The position numbers were made by a program, and so were the translations under genes. The notes under the pieces are model-generated. The model was not told the origin of the DNA, ran no database searches, and worked only from the letters and a program-made list of their open reading frames with translations. 64,000 nucleotides of DNA from Nevskia sp. (lineage in GTDB: Bacteria; Pseudomonadota; Gammaproteobacteria; Nevskiales; Nevskiaceae), in assembly GCF_021732705.1 (NCBI RefSeq), contig NZ_JAKFUM010000005.1:1-64000 (forward strand). Reading direction: 5' to 3'. Positions 26,157-34,413 of the stretch are shown here, in pieces (the first letter of the stretch is position 1; each line of letters opens with the position of its first letter).

Positions 26157-27488
26157 TTACAGCGGCTTGATCAGCACCATCGACTTGCGCTGGAAGTTGT
26201 ACAGCCGCTGCTTCTGCGGCGGCAGATCGTCCAGCGTGCCCGGCACGAAGCCGTGCTCGATGAACCAGTGCGGCGTGTGCGTGGTCAGCGCGAACAGGCG
26301 CCTGACACCCATCTGCCGCGCCGATTCCTCGGCGCGCTTCAGCAAGGCTTCGGCCCGGCCTTCACGCCGGTAATCCGGATGCACCGCGACGCACGAGAAT
26401 TCGGCCATCGCCGATTCCGGGAACGGGATCAGCGCGCTGCAGGCGATCACCGTGCCATCGCGCACCATCACGTCGAACAGGCTGATTTCGAGTTCGAGCT
26501 GTTCGCGCGAACGCGGCACCAGCACGCCGGCGTCTTCGAGCGGTTTGATCAGCGCGAGGATGCCGCCGACATCCTCGATGCTGGCCTCGTGCACCGCTTC
26601 GTAGTTCTGGTCGGCGTAGAACATCAGGCCGCAGCCATCGCGCGTGTACAGCTCGCGCAGCAGCGCGCCGTTCGGATCGGAGCCGATCAGGTGCACTCTT
26701 TCGACGCCGCCGCGACCGGCTGCGAGCGCGGCATCGAGCAGCGCCCGGTCCTCGCCGGACAGCGAGGCGCGGATGCCTTCGGACGCCAGCAGCCGTTCGG
26801 CTTCGCCCAGCGGCAATTGCCCGGCATCGCCGGTGTCATCGGCCAGCTGCCAGCGATCCGGGTCCGAATTCAGCATGAACACCAGCTTGTCGGCCTTGAG
26901 TCCGGTGGCCACGGCCTGCGCCACGTCGCCCGCGCGCAGGTTGAAGATTTCGCCGGTCGGCGAGTAGCCGATCGGGCTCAGCAACGCAATGCGGCCCTGC
27001 GCCAGCACCTCGCCAATGCTCTGGATGTCGATCCGGCGGACCTCGCCGGTCAGCAGGTGATCGACGCCATGGCGGACGCCGACCGGCCGCGCCGTCACCC
27101 AGTTGCCGCCCGCGACCTTCAGCCGCGCGCCACCCATCGGCGTGCTGGCCAGACCGGTCGAGAGCCGGGCCTCGATGTCCATCCGCAGGGTGCCGATCGC
27201 CGCCTTGACGCATTCCATCGTCGCCGCGTCGGTGATGCGCAGATCACCCGCGAACTGCGGCGCCAGCTGGCGCGCAGCCAACTGCGCTTCGATCTGCGGC
27301 CGCACGCCGTGCACCAGCACCAGCTTGACGCCGAGGCTGTGCAGCAATGCCAGGTCGTAGATGAAACGCTCGAAATCGGGTCGCAGTGCCGATTCGCCGC
27401 CGAACGCGACGACGAACACGCGGTCGTTGTGGGCATGGACGTAGGGCGCGGCACTGCGCAGGGCGGCAACGAAGTCATCGGGGTTCAT
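26157..27488 (-). CDS. argA: Amino-acid N-acetyltransferase (N-acetylglutamate synthase)
   Basis: First step of arginine biosynthesis. 443 residues, exactly the E. coli length, from the ATG at 27488 (MNPDDFVAALRSA). Residues 1-290 are an amino-acid-kinase domain (arginine-sensing, KLVLVHGVRPQIEAQL), residues about 295-443 a GNAT domain with HPDYRREGRAEALLKRAEESA. The promoter -10 TATAAT lies only 6 nt before the ATG, so the message may be leaderless. It is divergent from ygfB. Confidence 0.95.
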   Translation of the reverse strand: MNPDDFVAALRSAAPYVHAHNDRVFVVAFGGESALRPDFERFIYDLALLHSLGVKLVLVHGVRPQIEAQLAARQLAPQFAGDLRITDAATMECVKAAIGTLRMDIEARLSTGLASTPMGGARLKVAGGNWVTARPVGVRHGVDHLLTGEVRRIDIQSIGEVLAQGRIALLSPIGYSPTGEIFNLRAGDVAQAVATGLKADKLVFMLNSDPDRWQLADDTGDAGQLPLGEAERLLASEGIRASLSGEDRALLDAALAAGRGGVERVHLIGSDPNGALLRELYTRDGCGLMFYADQNYEAVHEASIEDVGGILALIKPLEDAGVLVPRSREQLELEISLFDVMVRDGTVIACSALIPFPESAMAEFSCVAVHPDYRREGRAEALLKRAEESARQMGVRRLFALTTHTPHWFIEHGFVPGTLDDLPPQKQRLYNFQRKSMVLIKPL

Positions 27489-27494
27489 CACGCG

Positions 27495-27500
27495 ATTATA
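27495..27500 (-). promoter_or_regulatory. -10 hexamer of argA
   Basis: A perfect TATAAT on the minus strand, 6 nt from the argA start codon. Transcription would then begin at or next to the ATG. No good -35 hexamer is visible at the usual distance. Confidence 0.5.
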
Positions 27501-27550
27501 GAGTCGCCCCGGAACACGCCCGTCGGCGGAACCGGCCCGGCGGCGGCGCA

Positions 27551-27556
27551 TATAAT
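27551..27556 (+). promoter_or_regulatory. -10 hexamer of ygfB-pepP-ubi operon
   Basis: A perfect TATAAT on the plus strand, 6 nt from the ygfB start codon, mirroring the argA promoter. A leaderless message is likely. No clear -35 hexamer is seen. Confidence 0.5.
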
Positions 27557-27562
27557 CCGCCG

Positions 27563-28120
27563 ATGACCAACCCGTTCGATTACCCCGCGCTATCGGCGCT
27601 GATGGCCCGCGTCGGCTACGACGACGATGCCGCCACCTTCCACGGCGTGCTGTGCGGCGTGCTGTGCCGCCAGAAGGCCGACGACGTCGACCCCGTGCAA
27701 CTGCTCGATGACGAAACGCCGCAGCCGCCAGCCGATGCCGTGGCCGAACTGCATCGGCTGCGCGAGGAAACCATCGCCTCGCTGACCGACCTGCAGTCCG
27801 CGTTCATGCCGATTCTTCCGGACGACGCCTCGGGGCTTGCCGACCGTGCCCGCGCGCTCGGCGCCTGGTGCGAGGGCTTCCTGTACGGCCTCGCTGGCCG
27901 CATCAAGCTGAACCTGCGCGAATGCAGCGAGGAAGTGCGCGAGATCGTCAAGGATTTCACCGAGTTCACGCGCTCGTCACTGGATTCCGGCGACGATGAC
28001 GAGGTCGAGGAAGGCGCCTACGCCGAGCTGGTCGAGTACATCCGCGTCGGCGCCCAGCTGGTATTCATGGAACTGCATCCGCGCCATGGCGCGCCGGGTG
28101 CATCGCCGACCATTCACTGA
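27563..28120 (+). CDS. ygfB: UPF0149 (YecA/YgfB) family protein
   Basis: 185 residues, all-helical, with the family blocks FHGVLCGVLC and LGAWCEGFLYGL and a C-terminal Asp/Glu-rich segment. In gammaproteobacteria ygfB heads the pepP-ubiH-ubiI operon, as here. In Pseudomonas a YgfB protein dampens expression of an AmpDh peptidoglycan amidase; I do not know whether that applies here. The gap to pepP is 53 nt. Confidence 0.9.
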   Translation: MTNPFDYPALSALMARVGYDDDAATFHGVLCGVLCRQKADDVDPVQLLDDETPQPPADAVAELHRLREETIASLTDLQSAFMPILPDDASGLADRARALGAWCEGFLYGLAGRIKLNLRECSEEVREIVKDFTEFTRSSLDSGDDDEVEEGAYAELVEYIRVGAQLVFMELHPRHGAPGASPTIH

Positions 28121-28173
28121 CGTCCTCTGACTTGCGCTGACGCCGTCGTCCAGAACTTCCCGCTCCCCGAACC

Positions 28174-29496
28174 ATGCCCGCACCGACTCCTGCCGAACTG
28201 ACGGAATACGCCGCCCGCCGCCAGCGCCTGATCCGCGCGATGGGGCCGACTGGCGTCGCGATCATCCCGAGCGCACGCGAAGTGATCCGCAACCGCGATG
28301 CCCACTACCGCTTCCGCCAGGACTCCGACTTCCTGTACCTGAGCGGCTTCAACGAGCCGGATTCGCTGCTGGTGCTGGTTCCGAATCGCAAGGAAGGCGA
28401 GTTCCTGATGTTCGTGCGCCCGCGCGACGCGGCGCGCGAGATCTGGGATGGCCGTCGCGCCGGGCCGGAAGGCGCAGTCAGCCGTTACGGCGCCGACCAG
28501 GCCTTCGTCATCGACGAGTTCGACAAGCAGCTGCAGGACCTGCTGGCCGGCCGCGAGCGCGTGTTCTACACCTTCGGCGAACATCCGGAGTGGGACCCGA
28601 AGATCGCCGCCTGCGTCCGGGAGATTCGCGAAGTGTCCCGTCGCGGAGCGGCAGCGCCGACCGATTTCGTCGCGCTCGAAACCACCTTGCACGAGCAGCG
28701 GCTGATCAAGACCGAGGCGGAACTCGAGCTGATCCGCCATGCCTGCGCGGTGACGGCTGGCGCCCACGTTCGCGCGATGCGGGCGACCCGCCCCGGTGGC
28801 TGGGAATGGGCCGTCGCGGCCGAGATCCATCACGAATTCGAGCGCCACGGCATGGAATGCGGCTATGGCTCGATCGTCGGCGGCGGCGACAACGCCTGCA
28901 TCCTGCATTACAAGGAAAACGAGTCGCCGTTGAACGACGGCGACCTGCTGCTGATCGACGCCGGCGGCGAATATCGCGGCTACACCGCCGACATCACCCG
29001 CACGTTCCCGATCAACGGCACCTACAGCGGCGCGCAGAAGGCCGTCTACGAAGTGGTGCTCGCCGCGCAGGTGGCCGCCATCGCCGAACTGACTGCCGGC
29101 AATGCTTCGTCGCGTCCGCATGAAGTCGCCACGCGCGCGCTGACCGAAGGGATGGTCGCGCTCGGCCTGCTCAGCGGCGATGTCGACAGCCTGATTGCCG
29201 ACGGCAAGCATCGGCAGTTCTACATGCACGGCACCGGACACTGGCTGGGGCTCGATGTCCACGACGTGGGTCGCTACAAGATCGACGGCGTGGCCCGGCC
29301 GTTCCAGCCGGGCATGGTGATGACGGTGGAGCCCGGGCTGTACATCGCGCCGGGCACGCCGGGCATCGACCCGCGCTTCCACGGCATCGGCATCCGCATC
29401 GAGGACGATGTGCTGGTGACCGCAAGCGGGCCGGAGGTGCTGACCCATGGCGTGCCGAAGACCGTGGCCGAGGTCGAAGCCGTGATGCGCGGCTGA
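28174..29496 (+). CDS. pepP: Xaa-Pro aminopeptidase (aminopeptidase P)
   Basis: 440 residues, a pita-bread metallopeptidase that removes an N-terminal residue ahead of proline. The five metal ligands are visible: two Asp in LIDAGGEYRGYTADITRTF, His in YMHGTGHWLG, Glu in TVEPGLYI and Glu in RIEDDVLVT. The N-terminal domain starts with ARRQRLIRAM. Gene order ygfB-pepP is conserved across gammaproteobacteria. Confidence 0.95.
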   Translation: MPAPTPAELTEYAARRQRLIRAMGPTGVAIIPSAREVIRNRDAHYRFRQDSDFLYLSGFNEPDSLLVLVPNRKEGEFLMFVRPRDAAREIWDGRRAGPEGAVSRYGADQAFVIDEFDKQLQDLLAGRERVFYTFGEHPEWDPKIAACVREIREVSRRGAAAPTDFVALETTLHEQRLIKTEAELELIRHACAVTAGAHVRAMRATRPGGWEWAVAAEIHHEFERHGMECGYGSIVGGGDNACILHYKENESPLNDGDLLLIDAGGEYRGYTADITRTFPINGTYSGAQKAVYEVVLAAQVAAIAELTAGNASSRPHEVATRALTEGMVALGLLSGDVDSLIADGKHRQFYMHGTGHWLGLDVHDVGRYKIDGVARPFQPGMVMTVEPGLYIAPGTPGIDPRFHGIGIRIEDDVLVTASGPEVLTHGVPKTVAEVEAVMRG

Positions 29497-29518
29497 CCGA
29501 GCCACGAACGAACCGCCC

Positions 29519-30373
29519 GTGTTCGAGCCTGCCGACAGCGTCAAGCCCGCGCCGGCAACGCCCCATCCGTTCGTCTGCGCGAACTGCGGCACGCATTTCG
29601 ACGGCCACTACTGCCCGCATTGCGGCCAGACCGCGTATGTCGAGACGCCGACGGCGAAGAAGTTCGCAGCCGATCTGATCGAGAAGTACTTCGGCATCGA
29701 AGGCCGCCTGCCGCTGACGCTGCGCATGCTGTTCCTGCGGCCGGGCCAGATGACGCGGGACTACCTCGAAGGCCGTCGGCAGCGTTATATCTCGCCACTG
29801 CGGCTGTACCTTGCGGCCAGCGTGCTGTTCTTCGTCGGATTGAGTCAGGTGCCGGGGCTCGACATCCGGATCGGCGTCACCGGCATCGAGATCACGACTC
29901 TCGGCGTGCGCGAGGCGATGATTGCCGCGACCACCGGCGTCGACGACATCGATCGCCATGTCCGCGCCTTCATGCAGCTGTCGCAGGATGCGCGCAGCCA
30001 TGTGCTGCGGGACGGCATGATCCGCAATGCGCCGAAAGCGCTGCTGGTGCTGGTGCCCCTGTTCGGCGGGCTGCTGATGGCGCTGTACCCGCGGCGACGC
30101 TATGGCGAGCACCTGCTGTTCGCGCTGCATTTCCACAGCTTCGCGTTCCTGCTGCTGCCGATCGGCCTGATTCCGTGGCCGCAGCCGGCGCATGACTGGA
30201 TCAACAACGCGCTGAATCTGGTGCTGGCCGGCGTGCTGTACGGGATGCTGCGCCGGGTCTACGAGGGCAGCGCCTGGGCCACCGTGCTGCGGCTGGCAGT
30301 GATCCTCGCGACGTACGCGGCGGTGATCGCGGCGGCCGCGCTGGCCGGGGTCCTGCTGGCGGTGAACGCATGA
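29519..30373 (+). CDS. DUF3667 membrane protein with N-terminal zinc ribbon (copy 1)
   Basis: 284 residues, GTG start. The N-terminus has a zinc ribbon (CANCGTHFDGHYCPHCGQ), then the DUF3667 signature LFLRPGQMTRDYLEGRRQRY at about residues 71-90, followed by membrane helices in the C-terminal half. Function unknown. It overlaps the next gene by 4 nt (ATGA). The insertion of two such genes between pepP and ubiH departs from the usual operon. Confidence 0.85.
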   Translation: MFEPADSVKPAPATPHPFVCANCGTHFDGHYCPHCGQTAYVETPTAKKFAADLIEKYFGIEGRLPLTLRMLFLRPGQMTRDYLEGRRQRYISPLRLYLAASVLFFVGLSQVPGLDIRIGVTGIEITTLGVREAMIAATTGVDDIDRHVRAFMQLSQDARSHVLRDGMIRNAPKALLVLVPLFGGLLMALYPRRRYGEHLLFALHFHSFAFLLLPIGLIPWPQPAHDWINNALNLVLAGVLYGMLRRVYEGSAWATVLRLAVILATYAAVIAAAALAGVLLAVNA

Positions 30374-31362
30374 GCAAGCCACGCCCGTTCCTCGGACCGG
30401 AGCCCGTCGACGGGCCGTACTGCCGCAACTGCGGCGCCGTGGCCGACATCCACTACTGCCCGGTCTGCGGCCAGGAAACGGCCATAGAGATGCCGACGGT
30501 CGGGCATTTCCTGTCCGAACTGGCCGAACAGACGCTGGCGCTGCAGGGCCAGCTGTGGACGACGCTGATCTCGCTGCTGTTCAGACCCGGCCAGTTGACG
30601 GTCGACTACATCGCCGGTCGCCGCCAGCGCTATGTCCGGCCGTTGCGACTCTATCTGGCGCTCAGCATCGTGTTCTTCGCGATCCTGGGCTTCACCGCCA
30701 GTCTGTCGCCGGAGCACTTCTTCCCCCGCGGCGAGCGGGCCGAGGCCGCGCAGACGTCGGCTGCGGGGCCGTCCGGCGCAGCGGCCGCCGAACCAGTGGC
30801 CGAGGCTCCGCCGGATGTACCCGCGAGCCCCGAAGCGCCGGTCAAGCCATCCGACCCGGCGGCGGGTTCCGTCGCGGCCAACGCCGAGAAAGGCGGCTTG
30901 ACCGTGAACACTGGCTATCCGGCGCTCGATGCCCGGATCCAGGCCCGATTCGACACGCTGAAGGCGCTGCCGGAGGCGGAACTGTCGGCCACGATCGCCG
31001 ATGCGCTGTTCTCGTACGCGCCGATCGCGATCTTCTTCACGCTGCCGCTGTTCGCGCTGCTGATCGGCATCGGCTATCTCGGCCTGCGCCTGAACTATGC
31101 GGTGCACCTGCTGTTCGCGATCAATTACCACTCGTTCCTGTTCTTCCTGCTGCTGGTCGAACTGCTGCCGATCCCGAGTCCGGCGTCGACCCTGCTCGCC
31201 CTGACGATTCCTGCCTACCTCACGATCGCGCTGCGCCGTGTCTATGGCGGCGGCTGGGGCGGCACCGCCTTCTTTTCCTTTCTCGTGCTCATCGTCCACA
31301 TGATCGTCGTCGCGCTGGTGATGTCCGTTTCAACGCTGCTGACCCTGGCGTTTCCGCTGTGA
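30370..31362 (+). CDS. DUF3667 membrane protein with N-terminal zinc ribbon (copy 2)
   Basis: 330 residues, a paralogue of the preceding protein: ribbon CRNCGAVADIHYCPVCGQ, signature LFRPGQLTVDYIAGRRQRY, then membrane helices. It differs by a Pro/Ala/Glu-rich insert of about 50 residues between the first helix and the rest. Its stop overlaps the ubiH start as GTGA, so the quinone hydroxylase is translated in coupling with this protein. Function unknown. Confidence 0.85.
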   Translation: MSKPRPFLGPEPVDGPYCRNCGAVADIHYCPVCGQETAIEMPTVGHFLSELAEQTLALQGQLWTTLISLLFRPGQLTVDYIAGRRQRYVRPLRLYLALSIVFFAILGFTASLSPEHFFPRGERAEAAQTSAAGPSGAAAAEPVAEAPPDVPASPEAPVKPSDPAAGSVAANAEKGGLTVNTGYPALDARIQARFDTLKALPEAELSATIADALFSYAPIAIFFTLPLFALLIGIGYLGLRLNYAVHLLFAINYHSFLFFLLLVELLPIPSPASTLLALTIPAYLTIALRRVYGGGWGGTAFFSFLVLIVHMIVVALVMSVSTLLTLAFPL

Positions 31363-32570
31363 ACGCCCCTGCCGAAGCCGGCTTCGATGTCGCCATCGTC
31401 GGCGGTGGCCTGGTCGGCGCGAGTCTTGCGGTGCGGCTGGCCGGCACCGCGCTGCGCGTCGCGCTGATCGAAGCCGCCACGCCGCCCGCGAGCGCAACGA
31501 ACTGGGACGAACGCTGCATCGCGTTGAACGACGCCAGCCATCGCATCCTGTCGTCGCTGGGCGTCTGGCCGGCGCTGGCCGCCGATGCCGAAGCGATCAC
31601 GGCGACGCATATCTCGGAGAAGGGCCGCTTCGGCAGCACCCGCTTCACGGCGGACGAGGCTGGCCTTGCGGCACTCGGCTACAACGTGCCGCTGCGGGCG
31701 ATCGGTGCCGCGCTGAGCCAGGCGATGGCGAACGCGCCAGACCTCACCGTGCTGCAGCCGGCGCGCGTCACGGCGATCAGCGAGTCGGCCGACGACGTCG
31801 CGCTGACTGTGGTCGATGGCGCGGGCGAGCGCAGGCTGCGCGCGCGGCTGGTGGTCGCGGCCGACGGTGCGCAGTCGAGCATCCGCGAGCAGCTCGGCCT
31901 GATCGCGCAGACCCGTGACTATCACCAACACGCGATCGTCTCAGCCGTGCGCCTGTCGCGCCCGCATCACGGCATGGCCTACGAGCGCTTCACGCCGGAC
32001 GGCCCGATGGCGCTGATTCCGAAGCCGGATGACGCCGCGTCGCTGGTCTGGACCGTGCCGAGCGAGCGGGTTGACGACATGCTGGCGTGGTCGGATGACG
32101 ACTACCTCGCCGCCGCACAGGCGACGTTCGGCGGCCGTCTGGGCCGCTTCACCGCACTCGGCGCCCGGCGCGGCTGGCCGCTGGCGCGCGTGATGAGCGA
32201 CACCCTCGTCGCCGGCCGCACCGTGTTCATCGGCAATGCCGCGCAGAGCCTGCATCCGGTCGCCGCACAGGGCTTCAACCTGGGCCTGCGCGACGTCGCG
32301 AATCTGGCTGAGCGCATCGTCGGCGTGGGCGATTGCGGCGACGAAGTGCTCCTGCGCGACTACGCCGCCACCCGCCGCAGCGATCGCGAGCGCGTCTCCG
32401 GTTTCACCGATCTGCTGGTCCGCGCGTTCTCGAATCGCACGCCGGGGCTGGCGCAGCTGCGGCACTGGGGGCTGGTGGCGGCCGATCTGATGCCGCCGGT
32501 GCGCGAGGCGCTGCTGCGCCAGCATCTGGGCCACCTCGGCCTGCCGTCCGATGTGCGAGGAGCCGCATGA
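31359..32570 (+). CDS. ubiH: UbiH-type ubiquinone biosynthesis hydroxylase
   Basis: 403 residues, GTG start (VNAPAEAGFDVAIV). A class A flavin monooxygenase that adds a ring hydroxyl in ubiquinone synthesis. FAD motifs: GGGLVGASLAVRLAG near the N-terminus, VVAADGAQSSIREQLG mid-protein and GNAAQSLHPVAAQGFNLGL near the C-terminus. It is followed by a second hydroxylase overlapping by 4 nt. The UbiH rather than UbiI assignment rests on gene order and overall similarity and is less certain than the family. Confidence 0.85.
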   Translation: MNAPAEAGFDVAIVGGGLVGASLAVRLAGTALRVALIEAATPPASATNWDERCIALNDASHRILSSLGVWPALAADAEAITATHISEKGRFGSTRFTADEAGLAALGYNVPLRAIGAALSQAMANAPDLTVLQPARVTAISESADDVALTVVDGAGERRLRARLVVAADGAQSSIREQLGLIAQTRDYHQHAIVSAVRLSRPHHGMAYERFTPDGPMALIPKPDDAASLVWTVPSERVDDMLAWSDDDYLAAAQATFGGRLGRFTALGARRGWPLARVMSDTLVAGRTVFIGNAAQSLHPVAAQGFNLGLRDVANLAERIVGVGDCGDEVLLRDYAATRRSDRERVSGFTDLLVRAFSNRTPGLAQLRHWGLVAADLMPPVREALLRQHLGHLGLPSDVRGAA

Positions 32571-33754
32571 ACGCCGCGACCTCACTCGATATTGCCGTCG
32601 TGGGTGGCGGCCCGGTCGGCGCCGTCGCGGCTCTGGCGCTGCGCGATGCCGGTTTTTCGGTCGCAATGGTCGAACGCGGCCCGCCACCGCGGCCATTCGA
32701 TCCGGCGCGCTACGACGCACGGGTGTACGCGATCGCCCCGGCATCGGCCCGGCTGCTCGAATCGCTCGGCGTCTGGCCGGCCATTGCCGCCGCCCGGATC
32801 AGCCCGTACGGCCGGATGCAGGTCTGGGAGCGCGCGGCCGAACTCGGGCTGCGCTTCGATGCCACCGACAGCGGCCACGCCGCCCTCGGCTGGATCATCG
32901 AGCAGGGCTTGATCGTTGCGGCCGCGTGGCAGGAGCTAGGCGATCTGCCGTGTCACGCTGGGGTGGACGCCGAGTCGGTGCGGTGGCCGGAGGACGATGG
33001 CGAATGCCCGACCTTGCGCTTGAGCAACGGCGTCGAACTGAGGCCGCGTCTGATCGTCGCGGCCGACGGTGCGGATTCTCCGCTGCGCGCGCAGGCCGGC
33101 ATCGACGTCACGACCTGGACCTACGCGCAGCGCGCCATCGTGGCGCAAGTGCAGGTTTCCGATGCGCGACCGGCGACCGCCTATCAACGCTTCCTGCCGA
33201 CCGGGCCGCTGGCCTTCCTGCCGCAGTCCGACGGTCGGCATTCGATCGTCTGGTCGGCCGACACCGACCGTGCCGACGACCTGCTGGCGCTCGATGACGC
33301 CGCGTTTGCGGCGGAACTCGGCGAAGCCAGCCAGTACGCGCTCGGCGACGTGCTGGAAGTGTCGTCGCGTCAGGCGTTCCCGCTGCGGCTGCTGCATGCC
33401 GCCGACTATCACCGGCCGGGGCTGGTGCTGGTCGGCGATGCCGCGCATGCGATTCATCCGTTGGCCGGGCAGGGCGCGAACCTCGGTTTCGCCGATGTCG
33501 CGCAACTGGCGGCCACGTTGTCCTCCGCCCGCGATGCGGGCCGGGACTGGTCCGCGCCGCGGACGCTGTCGGCGTATGCCCGGGCGCGCAAGGCCGGCAA
33601 TCTCGAAATGCTGGCGCTGACCGACGGCCTTTATCGCGGGTTTGGCCTGAAGCTGCCGCTGCTGCGCGATCTGCTCGGCGTCGGTCTGGAAGCGGTCAAC
33701 CGCATTCCGCCGCTGAAGGGGCTGCTGGCGCAGCAGGCCACCGCCCGGCGTTGA
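32567..33754 (+). CDS. ubiI: UbiI/VisC-type ubiquinone biosynthesis hydroxylase
   Basis: 395 residues, ATG overlapping the preceding stop (ATGA). Same flavin monooxygenase fold: VVGGGPVGAVAALALRD, VAADGADSPLRAQAG and GDAAHAIHPLAGQGANLGFAD. By position it corresponds to E. coli ubiI (visC). Together with ubiH it gives two of the three ring hydroxylases of aerobic ubiquinone synthesis. Confidence 0.82.
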   Translation: MNAATSLDIAVVGGGPVGAVAALALRDAGFSVAMVERGPPPRPFDPARYDARVYAIAPASARLLESLGVWPAIAAARISPYGRMQVWERAAELGLRFDATDSGHAALGWIIEQGLIVAAAWQELGDLPCHAGVDAESVRWPEDDGECPTLRLSNGVELRPRLIVAADGADSPLRAQAGIDVTTWTYAQRAIVAQVQVSDARPATAYQRFLPTGPLAFLPQSDGRHSIVWSADTDRADDLLALDDAAFAAELGEASQYALGDVLEVSSRQAFPLRLLHAADYHRPGLVLVGDAAHAIHPLAGQGANLGFADVAQLAATLSSARDAGRDWSAPRTLSAYARARKAGNLEMLALTDGLYRGFGLKLPLLRDLLGVGLEAVNRIPPLKGLLAQQATARR

Positions 33755-33845
33755 CGCGAACCGGACGCGGCGTGGCGCGGCGTCAACGCGCTGATCCGGT
33801 CGACAAACGTGCGCCATATGTCTCGCCATTCCGAAAGTCTGCCGT

Positions 33846-33851
33846 TATAGT
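33846..33851 (+). promoter_or_regulatory. Candidate -10 of the gcv operon
   Basis: TATAGT (one mismatch to TATAAT) about 15-20 nt before the first aptamer. No convincing -35 hexamer is found at 17 nt. Confidence 0.35.
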
Positions 33852-33866
33852 TGCACTGCAACAAGC

Positions 33867-34064
33867 ATCGCGCGAGAGACCGCCGGAAACGGCGGCACCG
33901 AAGGCGCAAATCCGCCCGGAATCGCTCAGGTAAAAGGAGCGCGATGCCTCCAGACCGCAAGGTCTGGGCAAACTCTGGAGAGCAGCCGCGCGGCTTGCGG
34001 CTCACCGATGGGGCAAGTGCCGGATTCCGGCCCTGAACTCTCAGGTTCAATGGACAGAGGGGCG
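33867..34064 (+). ncRNA. Tandem glycine riboswitch (gcvT motif)
   Basis: Two glycine aptamers in tandem ahead of the glycine cleavage genes. Aptamer 1 runs from about 33867 to 33945 and contains GCACCGAAGGCGCAAA and CTCAGGTAAAAGGA. Aptamer 2 runs from about 33972 to 34064 with TCACCGATGGGGCAAG and CTCTCAGGTTCAATGGACAG. These blocks are diagnostic of the class. Glycine binding to such leaders normally turns on the gcv genes. A hairpin follows immediately, then a long leader, so the expression platform is not a simple terminator. Confidence 0.95.
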
Positions 34065-34065
34065 A

Positions 34066-34103
34066 GAAGCCAAGGTTTTGCGAGCACGGCTCGCATTGGC
34101 TTC
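34066..34103 (+). other. Hairpin directly after the second glycine aptamer
   Basis: GAAGCCAA (34066-34073) pairs with TTGGCTTC (34096-34103), enclosing a second stem GCGAGC/GCTCGC. There is no T-run after it, so it is not an intrinsic terminator. It may be part of the riboswitch expression platform. Confidence 0.5.
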
Positions 34104-34109
34104 GAGCGC

Positions 34110-34179
34110 CGTAGCGAAGCGAAGGCCGGAGCGCCGGTTCAATTCAATGCACCTTCAAGCGTCTTCCCGCACGGAAGCG
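34110..34179 (+). repeat. Direct repeat copy 1 in the gcv leader
   Basis: A ~70-nt segment beginning CGTAGCGAAGCGAAGGCCGG and ending CTTCC-CGCAC-GGAAGCG, almost identical to 34227-34296. The end forms a short hairpin in both copies. It lies between the riboswitch and gcvT. Confidence 0.8.
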
Positions 34180-34226
34180 TTCCTGTCAGAAGCGTATTGA
34201 CTCGGACCGACGTCGGACGAGCGTCG

Positions 34227-34296
34227 CGTAGCGAAGCGAAGGCCGGAGCACCGGTTCACTTCGATGCACCTTCCAGCGTCTTCCGGCACGGAAGCG
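34227..34296 (+). repeat. Direct repeat copy 2 in the gcv leader
   Basis: Second copy of the 70-nt element, 117 nt downstream of the first, with a handful of substitutions; the closing hairpin is CTTCC-GGCAC-GGAAG. The leader up to the gcvT start therefore carries a duplicated element of unknown role. Confidence 0.8.
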
Positions 34297-34413
34297 CGGG
34301 GCTCAAGGCGCATCGAACGGGATCAGCGACGACCCCGCTTCAAGCGCCGCAGCAACTCGAAGAACCGCACGCAGGTCATTGACCTGGCAGAGGTTTCAAG
34401 AGCGGAAGCGGCC

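Noticed and set aside
34110-34296. The two direct repeats as the start of a CRISPR array
   Set aside because: Only two copies, 70 nt each, with unequal content and no cas genes; does not fit repeat-spacer geometry.
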